Of a stretch of DNA of 64,000 nt, positions 56,491 through 64,000 are shown in pieces. Where the stretch lies: NCBI GenBank assembly GCA_052387955.1, contig JBQTIQ010000015.1:4811-68810 (forward strand), given 5' to 3'. Source of the DNA: JBQTIQ01 sp052387955. GTDB taxonomy: Bacteria; Actinomycetota; Acidimicrobiia; Acidimicrobiales; JACDCH01. The first letter of the stretch is position 1. Each line of letters opens with the position of its first letter. Both the position numbers and the translations under genes were made by a program. Under the pieces are notes generated by a model. The model had not been told where the DNA came from. It did not search any database and worked only from the letters and a program-made list of their open reading frames with translations.

Positions 56491-57362
56491 CGGTGACGCC
56501 CCCCGGACGGGTCCTGGTCGTCACGCCGGTGTACGGCCAGCACGATTACACCCATGCGCTGGTGCGCGACCTGCAGCGGGAGTCGGCGTACACCGACGTG
56601 GTCGTGGTCGACAACCGGGGCGACTACCCGGCGATCGGCGACGAGGCCGTCTTGCGGCCGGGGTCGAACCTGGGCTGGGCCGGGGGCACCAACCACGGCA
56701 CCGTCGAGGCCCGCCGGCCCGATCACGTCGGCTTCGCCTGGCTCAACAACGACACCCGGCTGTCGGCCGGGTTCATCGCCGGCCTGGTGCGGTGCTGGGA
56801 GGAGACCGGCGCCGGCCTCGTCGGGCCCCGCTACGACTGCTACTGGCAGCACCAGCGGCCGCGCCGGCCGGGGCCGGTGGGCGACTACCGGCCCACACCC
56901 CTGCACCTGCGGGCGCCGTTCCTCGACGGGACCGCCATGTTCGTGCCCGCCGCCACCGTCGACGCCCTCGGCGTCCTCGACGCCGACACCTTCGCTCCCC
57001 TGGGGTGGGGGGCCGAGCTCGACTACGGCCTGCGGGTGCGGGCCGCCGGCCTCGACGTGGCCGTCACCGCGCTGGCCTATCTCCATCACGAACGGGCCGT
57101 GACCGCCCGGGTGGTGCTGCCCGGGGGCTGGGAGGAGTACACCGACACTGCCTACCCGGTGGCCCGGGCCGGCCTGGAAGCCAAGTGGGGGAGCGACTGG
57201 GAGGCCCAGGCCGGGGTCGACGTGGCCAGCGCCCAGAGCCGGCCGATCCCTCGGGGAGCTCGTTTCCGCCCCGGTCTGCGGCTGCGCGGCCGCCGGCGGC
57301 GCCCCGCCGCCGGCGCCGGCGGCGAGCTCCTTCGTTGGGGTGCGAAAGCACCGCGAAAGTAA
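56487..57362 (+). CDS. Family 2 glycosyltransferase (rhamnosyl/galactofuranosyl-like)
   Basis: A 291-residue GT-A protein. VLVVTPVYGQHDYTHALVRDL, VVVVDNRGDYPAIGDEAVLRPGSNLGWAGGTNHG and HVGFAWLNNDTRLSAGF (NND in the DxD position) resemble WbbL-type enzymes; FLDGTAMFVPAATVDALGVLD and LGWGAELDYGLRVRAAGLDV follow. Basic low-complexity end (LRGRRRRPAAG). Coupled to the upstream GT4 gene. Confidence 0.88.
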   Translation: MTVTPPGRVLVVTPVYGQHDYTHALVRDLQRESAYTDVVVVDNRGDYPAIGDEAVLRPGSNLGWAGGTNHGTVEARRPDHVGFAWLNNDTRLSAGFIAGLVRCWEETGAGLVGPRYDCYWQHQRPRRPGPVGDYRPTPLHLRAPFLDGTAMFVPAATVDALGVLDADTFAPLGWGAELDYGLRVRAAGLDVAVTALAYLHHERAVTARVVLPGGWEEYTDTAYPVARAGLEAKWGSDWEAQAGVDVASAQSRPIPRGARFRPGLRLRGRRRRPAAGAGGELLRWGAKAPRK

Positions 57363-57372
57363 CGTTGCCGGC

Positions 57373-58236
57373 GTGACCTCCACGGGCGAACTGCCGAGCA
57401 CCCAGGTCGACGTACGGGAGTCCTACATCGAGCTGCTGAAGCGCTCGCTGCTGGCCACCGTCAACGGGCCGCTCGACCTGTGGTGGGCGCTGCCCGGTCA
57501 CGACGGGTCGTTCCTGCGCAACCACCTCCAGCGCCACCTCCTCAAGCGGGGCCATTCGGTGCTCGCCTACCGGCTGAAGTACGACACCGACGCCGACCCC
57601 GAGGGGAAGCGGTTCGCCTCCGACCTCCCGCCCGGGATCATGACGATGGTCGGGCGCAAACGGCTCGACAACGTCACCGATTGCATGGCCGACGTGATCC
57701 ACAACGGCGTCCCCGGGGACGTCATCGAGACGGGCGTGTGGCGGGGCGGTACCACCATCCTGATGCGGGGTGTGCTCAAGGCCTACGGCGTGGCCGACCG
57801 CAAGGTGTACGTGGCCGACTCGTTCGCCGGCCTGCCCCCGCCCGACCCGGAGCGCTACCCCGCCGACGAGGGCCTGTTCTTCAACCGCTACGAGGTGCTG
57901 GCCGTCGGGTTGGACGACGTGCGGGCCAACTTCGAGCGCTACGACCTGCTCGACGACCAGGTGGTGTTCCTGAAGGGCTGGTTCTCCGAGACCCTGCCGA
58001 CGGTGAAGCAGAACATCTGGTCGGTGCTGCGCCTCGACGGCGACCTGTACGAGTCGACCATGGACGCGCTGACCAACCTGTACCCGAACCTGTCCCCCGG
58101 GGGTTGGATCATCGTCGACGACTACGAGATCGAGGCCTGCCGCAAGGCGGTGCACGACTACCGCGACGACAACGGCATCGACGAGGAGATCGTCACGGTC
58201 GACTGGACCGGGGTCTGCTGGAAGAAGCTGCGGTAG
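57373..58236 (+). CDS. TylF/MycF-family methyltransferase
   Basis: A 287-residue enzyme from the GTG at 57373. MADVIHNGVPGDVIETGVWRGGTTILMRGVLKAYG, VYVADSFAGLPPPDP, FSETLPTV, LRLDGDLYESTMDALTNLYPNLSPGGWIIVDDY are the TylF signature with Mg-binding Asp residues. Relatives O-methylate deoxysugars of macrolides or surface glycans. Starts 10 nt after the previous stop. Confidence 0.93.
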   Translation: MTSTGELPSTQVDVRESYIELLKRSLLATVNGPLDLWWALPGHDGSFLRNHLQRHLLKRGHSVLAYRLKYDTDADPEGKRFASDLPPGIMTMVGRKRLDNVTDCMADVIHNGVPGDVIETGVWRGGTTILMRGVLKAYGVADRKVYVADSFAGLPPPDPERYPADEGLFFNRYEVLAVGLDDVRANFERYDLLDDQVVFLKGWFSETLPTVKQNIWSVLRLDGDLYESTMDALTNLYPNLSPGGWIIVDDYEIEACRKAVHDYRDDNGIDEEIVTVDWTGVCWKKLR

Positions 58237-58262
58237 ACGGCAAGGCCTCCGCGGCCTCTCTG

Positions 58263-58382
58263 GCTGGGGGGCTGCGCCCCCCCGGCCCCCATCGCCGCCC
58301 GGCTCCCTGGCGGTCGCTCGGTCGGCATCTGCTCGGTCCAGGAACTTGTCACAACGTCAAGCCTTCTCGGGACCGAGCAGAT
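58263..58382 (-). repeat. Dispersed repeat A2 with terminal stem-loop, copy 2
   Basis: A 120-bp element near-identical to 63535-63652. It begins CTGGGGGGCTGCGCCCCCC, continues CCCCATCGCCGCCCGGCTCC, and ends in an inverted repeat ATCTGCTCGGTCC (58327-58339) / GGACCGAGCAGAT (58370-58382). The hairpin lies between convergent genes and may terminate transcription. Confidence 0.85.
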
Positions 58383-59429
58383 CTACCGCCGGCGCAGCGC
58401 CTTGTGGAGCACCGGTCGGACCTTGACCCAGAGGCGCCACACCTTCGAGCGGCCTATCTCGTCCAGTTCGTGGCGGTACATGTCGAGCTCGAGCTGCTTG
58501 TGCACGACCTGGGCCCGCAGGTCGGCGAGCTCGGTCAGCTGGCCCCGGAGATCGATGATCTGGCGGTCCTTCTCCCGCAGGGCCTTGGCCTCGGGCAGGT
58601 CGGTCAGCGTGACCGCCCGGTCGGCGCCATCCGTGCTCCGCTCGTCGGGGTCGTCCTCCGGCCCGTCGCCTCGCCCGGACGCCTGGGGCGGCCTGTCCGG
58701 CGGGTTCGCCAGCGTCTCGGGTGTGGGACGGGCGATCACGATGAACTCGTAGGTGGTGGACTCCGGCATCGCCGCCACCGCCGCCTCCACGCCCTCGGGC
58801 AGCGCCGCGCTCTCGTAGGGCTCGCCGTAGGGCACCGGCACGGTGAAGCGTTCGAGCTGTTCGACGGCATAGCCGGCAGCGGCGAACAGTTGCTGGACGC
58901 TGTGGACGGTGAAGAACCGCAGGTGCGTCCGGTCGAGGATGCCGATGTCGTTGTAGTCGAAGCGGCCCGTCATCAACGCCAGCCGCACGCTCCCGTGGGC
59001 GACGTTGGGCACCGACACCAGCACCCGGCCCCCGGGCCGCAACAGTGGCGTCAGCGTCTGCAGCACCGCCACCGGGTCACGCAGGTGCTCGAGCACGTCG
59101 GCGGCCACGATCGTGTCGAAGGTGTCGCCGTCGAGCTTGTCGCGCAGGTCGGTGACGTCGAGGTCGCACACGACGACCTTCTCGCACCAGGCCGCGGCCA
59201 TGACCGCAGCAGCCTCGTCGAGCTCGACGCCCACCACCGAGCACCCGCGCTGGGCCAGCAGGCGAGCGGTGTGGCCGGTGCCGCAGCCGATGTCGAGCAC
59301 CCTCCCCTCGTGGTCCAGGTAGGGGAGCACCGGCGAGGGCCAGTCGGCCATGCCCATCGTGCGGGCGGCCTCGTCGACGGCGGCCTCGTACATCTGCGAC
59401 GACGTCCCCCACGTGGGCAGGATCGTCAC
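58383..59429 (-). CDS. Methyltransferase with C-terminal coiled coil
   Basis: A 348-residue protein, GTG start at 59429. VLDIGCGTGHTARLLAQRGCSVVGVELDEAAA is the SAM site; FDTIVAADVLEHLRDPVAVLQTLTPLLRPGGRVLVSVPNVAHGSVR the core. From about residue 275 on there is a charged coiled coil (EAKALREKDRQIIDLRGQLTELADLRAQVVHKQLELDMYRHEL) like those of glycan chain-length or capping enzymes. The start overlaps the upstream stop (GTGA). It may cap the exported polysaccharide (inference). Confidence 0.85.
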   Translation of the reverse strand: MTILPTWGTSSQMYEAAVDEAARTMGMADWPSPVLPYLDHEGRVLDIGCGTGHTARLLAQRGCSVVGVELDEAAAVMAAAWCEKVVVCDLDVTDLRDKLDGDTFDTIVAADVLEHLRDPVAVLQTLTPLLRPGGRVLVSVPNVAHGSVRLALMTGRFDYNDIGILDRTHLRFFTVHSVQQLFAAAGYAVEQLERFTVPVPYGEPYESAALPEGVEAAVAAMPESTTYEFIVIARPTPETLANPPDRPPQASGRGDGPEDDPDERSTDGADRAVTLTDLPEAKALREKDRQIIDLRGQLTELADLRAQVVHKQLELDMYRHELDEIGRSKVWRLWVKVRPVLHKALRRR

Positions 59430-60373
59430 GCCGGGCCGTCCTCCCAGGCGTAGCCGTACACGTGGTCGAGCCGGTCGAGGATCTCCTGCGCGACCTCGTC
59501 GGGGTCGGTGTCGAGCGCGGAACGGCCGTAGAGGGCATATCGCGTGACACCGGAATAATGGTGGACCTCGCCGTCGGCGAGCTCCATGGGGATGCCGGCG
59601 AACAGCATCTCCCGGTCGATCTTGAGGTACTCGTAGACGTCGCCGCCGGTGTCGTAGCACGCCATGGAGGGCTTCAGCCCGCTGTAGCGGCGACGGGCGA
59701 AGCGGAGCCCGTCGAGGCGCATGGTCTTCATGCGCTCCTTGACGGGCCCGGGGAGCTGTGAGAACCGGACGCTCTGGGTGCCCCACGGCGGTCCCCACCG
59801 CGACGCCAGGAAGTTGGACACCTTCCTGCTGACGGCGACGTCGTTGGGGATGAACTTGGCCGCGAACGACCGGCCGGCAGCCAGGGCGATGTCGATCGCG
59901 GAGGACTTGAACAGGACGCAGGGCACCCACGGCCGTTCCATGTAGAGGATCGAGTCGGCCGGGGCGAGCCACTCCTCGGTGATCATGAACGGGCCCCACG
60001 TGAACCCGGCGCCGAAGGCCAGCGGGTGGTCGAGCTTGCGCTGCATCCAGGTCACGAAATCGGCGCTGCGGACCTCGGCGTCGGAGTCGAGCAGCAGCAG
60101 TCGTTCGTCGTGCAGGCCCCGGAAGAGCCAGTCGATGGTCTGGCCGTGCATGAGGGTGGGCGCCTCGATGAGGTCGAACTGGCGCTCCCGGGCCAGGCAG
60201 CCGAAGCGCCAGCGACTGGCCTCGGTCGGGTCGCAGTTGACCACCAGTACCGGGCCGCCGACGACGTCGGTGGCCGACAGCACCGCCCGGGTGGCCACCA
60301 GGTCGGTACCCACGTTGATGACGACCGTACGACTGCGCGCCGCGGGAAGCTCGCTCAGCGATGCCACCAGCAC
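59426..60373 (-). CDS. Glycosyltransferase-like protein of the surface-glycan region
   Basis: A 315-residue protein; GTG 60373 or GTG 60367 may start it. TVVINVGTDLVATRAVLSATDVVGGPVLVVNCDPTE and HDERLLLLDSDAEVRSADFVTWM suggest a GT-A fold with a DSD motif. MLFAGIPMELADGEVHHYSGVTRYALYG near the end is unlike common GT2 members. It overlaps the downstream methyltransferase gene and is divergent from wzm with 24 nt between starts. Confidence 0.65.
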   Translation of the reverse strand: MLVASLSELPAARSRTVVINVGTDLVATRAVLSATDVVGGPVLVVNCDPTEASRWRFGCLARERQFDLIEAPTLMHGQTIDWLFRGLHDERLLLLDSDAEVRSADFVTWMQRKLDHPLAFGAGFTWGPFMITEEWLAPADSILYMERPWVPCVLFKSSAIDIALAAGRSFAAKFIPNDVAVSRKVSNFLASRWGPPWGTQSVRFSQLPGPVKERMKTMRLDGLRFARRRYSGLKPSMACYDTGGDVYEYLKIDREMLFAGIPMELADGEVHHYSGVTRYALYGRSALDTDPDEVAQEILDRLDHVYGYAWEDGPA

Positions 60374-60397
60374 GGGTCGGTACGATACCGGATCGCC

Positions 60398-61243
60398 ATG
60401 ACGGCACTTTCTGGACTGCCCGATGGCCCCGCCGCCCCGACGCGTGAGCCGTACCGCCCGGCGCACCACGCACTCGGCCGGGCCTGGTCGGCGCGGTGGC
60501 TGCTGGTGCAGTGGGTCCGGAGGGACTTCACCGTGCAGTACCGCCAGAGCCTGCTCGGTGTCACCTGGGCACTGGCCCAGCCCTTGCTGCTGCTGGCGTC
60601 CTACGGCGTGGTCTTCTCCCAGGTGCTGGGGGTGCAGGCGCCCGAGGGTAGCTACGTCGTGTTCGCGCTGTGCGGGCTGGTGCCGTGGACGTTCCTGGCC
60701 ACCGCCGTGAACCGGGGCGTGGCCTCGCTCATGAGCGCCACCCACATCATCAGGCAGGTCTACTTCCCCCGCTGCATCGTCCCGTTGGCCAGCACCGGGG
60801 TCACCGTCGTCGACCTGGCCCTGGGCACCGTCGTGCTGCTGGTGGCCCAGCTCGCCACCGCCCACACCGTCCATCTGGCCACGCTGGCCCTCGTGCCCAT
60901 CTACCTGAGCCTGACCATGCTGATGGCCGGGGTGGCGGTGTTCCTGTCGCTGATCGGCGCCCTGGTACGGGACCTTCGCTTCGTGATCCCGCTGCTGATC
61001 CAGGCCGGCTTCATCGCCACGCCGGTCATGTACCCCCAGAGCCAGGTCCCCGACCGGTTCCGGTGGGTCTACGACTACAACCCGGTGGCCCGCGTCATCG
61101 AGGCGGTCCGGGGTGCGGTCATCGAGGGCCAGTGGCCCAGCGCCACCCTCCTGGTCTCGGTCTTCGCCGCCGCGGTGGCCGTGCTCGGCCTGGCCATCTG
61201 GTACTGCGGGGCGGTCGAGGACCGGCTCCCCGATCTGCTGTGA
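60398..61243 (+). CDS. wzm: ABC-2 polysaccharide exporter permease (Wzm-like)
   Basis: A 281-residue membrane protein with six TM helices. WVRRDFTVQYRQSLLGVTWALAQPLLLLASYGVVFSQVL and GLVPWTFLATAVNRGVASL, then VVDLALGTVVLLVAQL and FVIPLLIQAGFIATPVMYPQSQVPDRFRWVYDYNPVARVIEAVRGAVI are hallmarks of O-antigen/teichoic acid/galactan export permeases. Its stop overlaps the GTG of the ATPase (GTGA). Confidence 0.93.
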   Translation: MTALSGLPDGPAAPTREPYRPAHHALGRAWSARWLLVQWVRRDFTVQYRQSLLGVTWALAQPLLLLASYGVVFSQVLGVQAPEGSYVVFALCGLVPWTFLATAVNRGVASLMSATHIIRQVYFPRCIVPLASTGVTVVDLALGTVVLLVAQLATAHTVHLATLALVPIYLSLTMLMAGVAVFLSLIGALVRDLRFVIPLLIQAGFIATPVMYPQSQVPDRFRWVYDYNPVARVIEAVRGAVIEGQWPSATLLVSVFAAAVAVLGLAIWYCGAVEDRLPDLL

Positions 61244-62412
61244 CGCCGCCGCTGGTCAGCTTCGAGGGTGTCGGGAAGCGGTACCGGCGGGGCCGGGAGC
61301 GCATCAACCTGCGGGCTGCGCTCCCGGGCAAGTGGGGCCAGCCAACGAAGGGCGACTTCCACTGGGCGCTGGCCGATCTGAGCTTCGAGCTGGGCGCCGG
61401 GCACAGCCTGGCCTTGATAGGGCCCAACGGCGCCGGCAAGTCGACCACGCTCAAACTGGTTGCCGGCGTGGTCGCCCCGACCAAGGGGAAGGTCGCCGTG
61501 AACGGCCGCACCGCCTCGCTCATCGAGTTGGGCGCCGGCTTCCACCCCGACATGACCGGGCGCGAGAACCTGTACTTCAGCGCGGCCGTGCTCGGCATGG
61601 GCCCCCGCACCGTGCGCGCCCACTTCGACGCCATCGTCGACTTCGCCGGCATCGGCTCGTACCTGGACAGCCCGGTCAAGCGCTACAGCTCGGGGATGCT
61701 GGCCCGGCTCGGCTTCGCCGTCGCCACCCATCTCGACGCCGACGTGCTCGTGCTCGACGAGGTCCTCGCCGTCGGCGACGCCGCCTTCCAACGCAAGTGC
61801 CACCAGCGCATCGCCGCCCTGGAGCGCGACGGGGTGGCCCTGCTCTACGTCACCCACGCCCTGTGGACCGTGCCGATGCTGTGCGAGGAGGCGATCCTGC
61901 TCGTCGGCGGCGAGGTCCGCAGCCGGGGCACGCCGGCCGACGTCGTGCTCGAGTACGAGCGGCTCAACGACGAGGGGGGACTGCCCGAGCCCTCGGGGGC
62001 AGTGCAGCTGCTGCGCGAGCTGGTGCTGTCGGCCACGGCGATCGAACCGGGCGAGCCGCTGACGGTCGAGGCCGAGCTCGACCTCGACCACCCGTACCCC
62101 GACGGGCATCTGATGGTGATGCTGACCGACAGCCGCCTCAAGGTGCATGCGGCGGTGTCGAGCCGCGAGTCCGACGTGCGCTTCGACGAGCCCGGCCGGC
62201 ACCGGGTCTTGTGCCTGCTCGGCGACGTGCCCCTCAAGCCCGGTTCCTACGAGCTCTACGTGGCCTTCGTGGGCGACCACCGGCTCCCGGCCGTCGACGA
62301 CATGCGCCGGGTCCCGATCCAGATCATCGGCCCACCCGGCGACCCCGCCTACGGGGTCGTCCGCCTCCCCTGCACCTGGACCAGGGCCCTCCCCGGAGGC
62401 GGGCGCCACTGA
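61240..62412 (+). CDS. wzt: Polysaccharide export ATPase with C-terminal glycan-binding domain (Wzt-like)
   Basis: A 390-residue ATPase. Walker A GPNGAGKST, the export-type loop LIELGAGFHPDMTGRENLYF, signature YSSGMLARLGFA, Walker B DVLVLDEVLAVGD and the switch His in YVTHALW are intact. Residues ~245-390 (LVLSATAIEPGEPLTVEAEL, LKPGSYELYVAF) form a beta-sandwich like the Wzt substrate-recognition domain, which reads the modified end of the glycan. A terminal methyl cap from a nearby methyltransferase would fit (inference). Confidence 0.93.
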   Translation: MTPPLVSFEGVGKRYRRGRERINLRAALPGKWGQPTKGDFHWALADLSFELGAGHSLALIGPNGAGKSTTLKLVAGVVAPTKGKVAVNGRTASLIELGAGFHPDMTGRENLYFSAAVLGMGPRTVRAHFDAIVDFAGIGSYLDSPVKRYSSGMLARLGFAVATHLDADVLVLDEVLAVGDAAFQRKCHQRIAALERDGVALLYVTHALWTVPMLCEEAILLVGGEVRSRGTPADVVLEYERLNDEGGLPEPSGAVQLLRELVLSATAIEPGEPLTVEAELDLDHPYPDGHLMVMLTDSRLKVHAAVSSRESDVRFDEPGRHRVLCLLGDVPLKPGSYELYVAFVGDHRLPAVDDMRRVPIQIIGPPGDPAYGVVRLPCTWTRALPGGGRH

Positions 62413-62413
62413 A

Positions 62414-62498
62414 GTGCGAGCGGAGCGAGTGCTTCAGGCCGAACGGCGCGAGCGCCAGCTCGCCCGGCGGCGACGGGTGTGGGGCGCAGCCCACGGGA
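62414..62498 (+). repeat. Dispersed repeat family A, copy 4
   Basis: GTGCGAGCGGAGCGAGTGCT, TCAGGCCGAACGGCGCGAGC, GCCAGCTCGCCCGGCGGCGA and CGGGTGTGGGGCGCAGCCCA match copy 1 (9387-9471) over its full length. It begins 2 nt after the wzt stop and is followed by a GAGC microsatellite (about 62519-62540). Confidence 0.9.
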
Positions 62499-62552
62499 TC
62501 GCTAGGTCGCTTGAGCGGAGCGAGCGAGCGAGCGAGCGAAGTGAGGTGGAAC

Positions 62553-63323
62553 TCAGCGCACCGTGTGGCGGCGCAGGAAGCCGCCGGGGTGGCAGGTGAG
62601 GCCGTAGGTCTCGATCGAACGGTCGACCTCGAACTGGCGGCCGGGCTCGGTGGCCAGCCACTCGGTCACCGCCGGCGCCACCCCCCGGGGCCAGCGGTCG
62701 TCGATGCGCAGGGGGTCGTCGTCCACGACGGTGTCCTCGACCACGAACCAGCAGCCCAGCGGGACCAGGTCCCAGAAGCCGTCGAGGGCGGCCACGGTGG
62801 TGTCGTACTGGTGAGCGGTGTCCTCGATGACGAAGGGCCGGTCGCCGGGCCGCAACATCGAGCGGATGCGACCGGGCAGGTCGGGGTCGAGGACGTCACC
62901 CTGGACGAAGGTGATGCCACGGGCGTCGGGATCGACCCGGCGGGCCCCGGCCTCGGCCAGGTCGATCACGATGTCGACGGCGATCACCCGGGCCCCCCCG
63001 ATCCGACGGTAGTGAGCCATGGTGGCCAGCCGGTCACGGAACCACAGCGTGCTGCCGCCGGCGTTGCAGCCGAGCTCGACCACCACGTTGGAGCGCCCGG
63101 CCCACAGCAGGTGCTCGTACACCCGCAGGTCCTCGGGGAACTTCTGGATCGGCGTGCCGCAGTACACGTCCTCGGTGTGCTGCACGAGACGGTCGCGGTA
63201 GTAGTCGAGCAACGGGGCGGAGCGTTCGGCGACCACCGGCGCCGGCACCGAGACGTCGGCGGCCCGGGCCGGACGGCGCAGGTACCGCGAGGCCACCCGT
63301 TTGAGGGGACGAAGGTCGGCCAT
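62553..63323 (-). CDS. CmcI-family methyltransferase/hydroxylase-like protein
   Basis: A 256-residue Rossmann protein. YCGTPIQKFPEDLRVYEHLLW and VVVELGCNAGGSTLWFRDRLA are the CmcI (cephalosporin hydroxylase/rhamnosyl O-methyltransferase) pattern; VIAVDIVIDLAEAGARRV, FVQGDVLDPDLPGRI and FVIEDTAHQYDTTVAALDGFWDLVPLGCWFVVEDTVVDD follow with acidic metal ligands. In glycan regions such proteins methylate sugars. Convergent with wzt; a repeat lies between. Confidence 0.85.
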   Translation of the reverse strand: MADLRPLKRVASRYLRRPARAADVSVPAPVVAERSAPLLDYYRDRLVQHTEDVYCGTPIQKFPEDLRVYEHLLWAGRSNVVVELGCNAGGSTLWFRDRLATMAHYRRIGGARVIAVDIVIDLAEAGARRVDPDARGITFVQGDVLDPDLPGRIRSMLRPGDRPFVIEDTAHQYDTTVAALDGFWDLVPLGCWFVVEDTVVDDDPLRIDDRWPRGVAPAVTEWLATEPGRQFEVDRSIETYGLTCHPGGFLRRHTVR

Positions 63324-63534
63324 GAGGCGCGCAGGGTAGCCGCGCCCCTGCCGCGGCCCGGTGTCCCGTCCGGCTGGTCATGTCGGTGTTCCGACTCGGT
63401 CTGGGCGCCACGGGCGGCGTCCTCGGTCTGACCGCAGATACCCGATGGCGCCTTCGACCTGCGTCCGACCTGCGTCCTTGCCCGCGACGCCCAGGCCGGC
63501 CGGAACATCCACGGACCGACCGGACGGGACACTA
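63324..63534. other. Intergenic stretch, nothing recognised
   Basis: First part of a 385-nt gap between the CmcI-like gene and the last gene. A short direct repeat (GACCTGCGTCC twice near 63460) is present, but no gene, promoter or RNA is recognisable. Confidence 0.4.
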
Positions 63535-63652
63535 GCTGGGGGGCTGCGCCCCCCGACCCCCATCGCCGCCCGGCTCCCTGGCGGTCGCTCGGTCGGCATC
63601 TGCTCGGTCCCGAGCCTGTCACAACGTCGAGCCTTCTCGGGACCGAGCAGAT
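63535..63652 (-). repeat. Dispersed repeat A2 with terminal stem-loop, copy 3
   Basis: Near-identical to 58263-58382. Here the stem is longer and perfect: ATCTGCTCGGTCCCGAG (63598-63614) with CTCGGGACCGAGCAGAT (63636-63652), 17 bp with a 21-nt loop. It sits ~57 nt before the last gene. Confidence 0.88.
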
Positions 63653-63708
63653 CGGCCCGGCGGCGACGTGCCTATCGTCGGGGCCTGGCCGGCATCGACG
63701 ACGAGCGT

Positions 63709-64000
63709 GTGGTGCGGCCCCGGCGGGGGGTCGTGATCTTCGACGCCTACCCCCACGCCTACGGCGGCGCCCAGCGGACCGACCACCTTCTGGCCCGCGA
63801 CCTGCCGGGGCGGGGCTGGCCCGTCTCGACGATCGTCCCCGGCCCGGGCCGCTTCCCCGACCGGTTGACGGCCGACGGGCTGCCGGTCGTGGTCGTGGGT
63901 GCCCCCGGCCCGCTCCAACGCGTCGGGGGCACCACCACCCGGGCCGGGCCCGGCGCCGGGGCGGGCCCCGGCCGCCCCCGGGGACGGGCGGAGCCCCCCC
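63709..64000 (+). CDS. N-terminal part of a glycosyltransferase (runs off the right edge)
   Basis: An open frame to the window end, about 97 codons. VVRPRRGVVIFDAYPHAYGGAQRTDHLLARDLPGRGWPVSTIVPG followed by FPDRLTADGLPVVVVGAPGPL is the start of a GT4-type GT-B enzyme (a Gly-Gly acceptor loop as in GGAQR). The visible end is Pro/Gly/Arg-rich. Start could be GTG 63709, 63712 or 63733. The donor-binding half is outside the window. Confidence 0.65.
   Translation, partial: MVRPRRGVVIFDAYPHAYGGAQRTDHLLARDLPGRGWPVSTIVPGPGRFPDRLTADGLPVVVVGAPGPLQRVGGTTTRAGPGAGAGPGRPRGRAEPP

Noticed and set aside
62519..62540. GAGC microsatellite as a phase-variable switch
   Set aside because: It lies between convergent gene ends, not in a reading frame or promoter spacer, so a switching role is not supported.

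Overview
The window is very GC-rich, with frequent GTG starts and many ATGA/GTGA stop-start overlaps. The gene set points to a high-GC actinobacterium, probably of the class Acidimicrobiia: dnaK-grpE-dnaJ-hspR-clpB in one operon, PurS/PurQ/PurL as separate subunits, a CgArsR-type arsenic repressor, and a small B-box-like zinc protein. The class is an inference; the phylum is much safer. No rRNA, CRISPR array, transposase or integrase gene was seen. One tRNA, tRNA-Gly(CCC), is present.

Layout. 1-3.8 kb: end of a TPR/AAA-type regulator, a cupin, an AHSA1-like protein with its ArsR-type regulator, a truncated hemoglobin, a flavin/PNPOx-like protein, a phosphoribosyltransferase and a cold-shock protein. 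4-8 kb: boxC-boxB for aerobic benzoyl-CoA degradation, divergent from a PaaX-family regulator that is coupled to an acyltransferase. 9.6-18 kb: mixed accessory genes, including an M6 metalloprotease translationally coupled to a free-standing copy of its own pro-domain, a Tat lipoprotein dienelactone hydrolase, a PAP2 phosphatase, a CDF-like cation transporter, and an arsR/arsI locus with the wreck of an aquaporin gene. 18-25 kb: an MMPL exporter, a YibE/F membrane protein, a toxin-antitoxin-like pair lying exactly between two copies of the tRNA-Gly 3' end, and an EtfD-like Fe-S oxidoreductase. 25-28 kb: an atypical winged-helix regulator, phosphoglycerate mutase with a duplicated gene end, and a DUF445 protein. 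28.4-34.9 kb: the chaperone operon. 35-37.3 kb: a low-molecular-weight phosphatase/RpiB fusion with key residues missing in both halves, and a sugar-nucleotide epimerase. 37.5-47.2 kb: purine synthesis genes purA, purD, purE, purB, purC, purS, purQ, purL. 47.3-64 kb: a cell-surface polysaccharide region with GtrA, several GT2 and GT4 glycosyltransferases, methyltransferases, UDP-galactopyranose mutase (glf) and a Wzm/Wzt-type ABC exporter.

An unusual feature is a set of dispersed intergenic repeats: at least three unrelated families in both orientations plus local tandem repeats. One family also occurs in frame inside purL, adding about 18-20 residues to the enzyme. The repeats mostly sit at operon ends and strand switches. 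How the genes work together: the pur genes supply most of the route to AMP (purF, purN, purM, purK and purH are not here); DnaK-DnaJ-GrpE-ClpB form the disaggregase system under HspR; the Wzm/Wzt, Glf, glycosyltransferase and methyltransferase genes probably build and export one or more O-methylated, galactofuranose-containing glycans.
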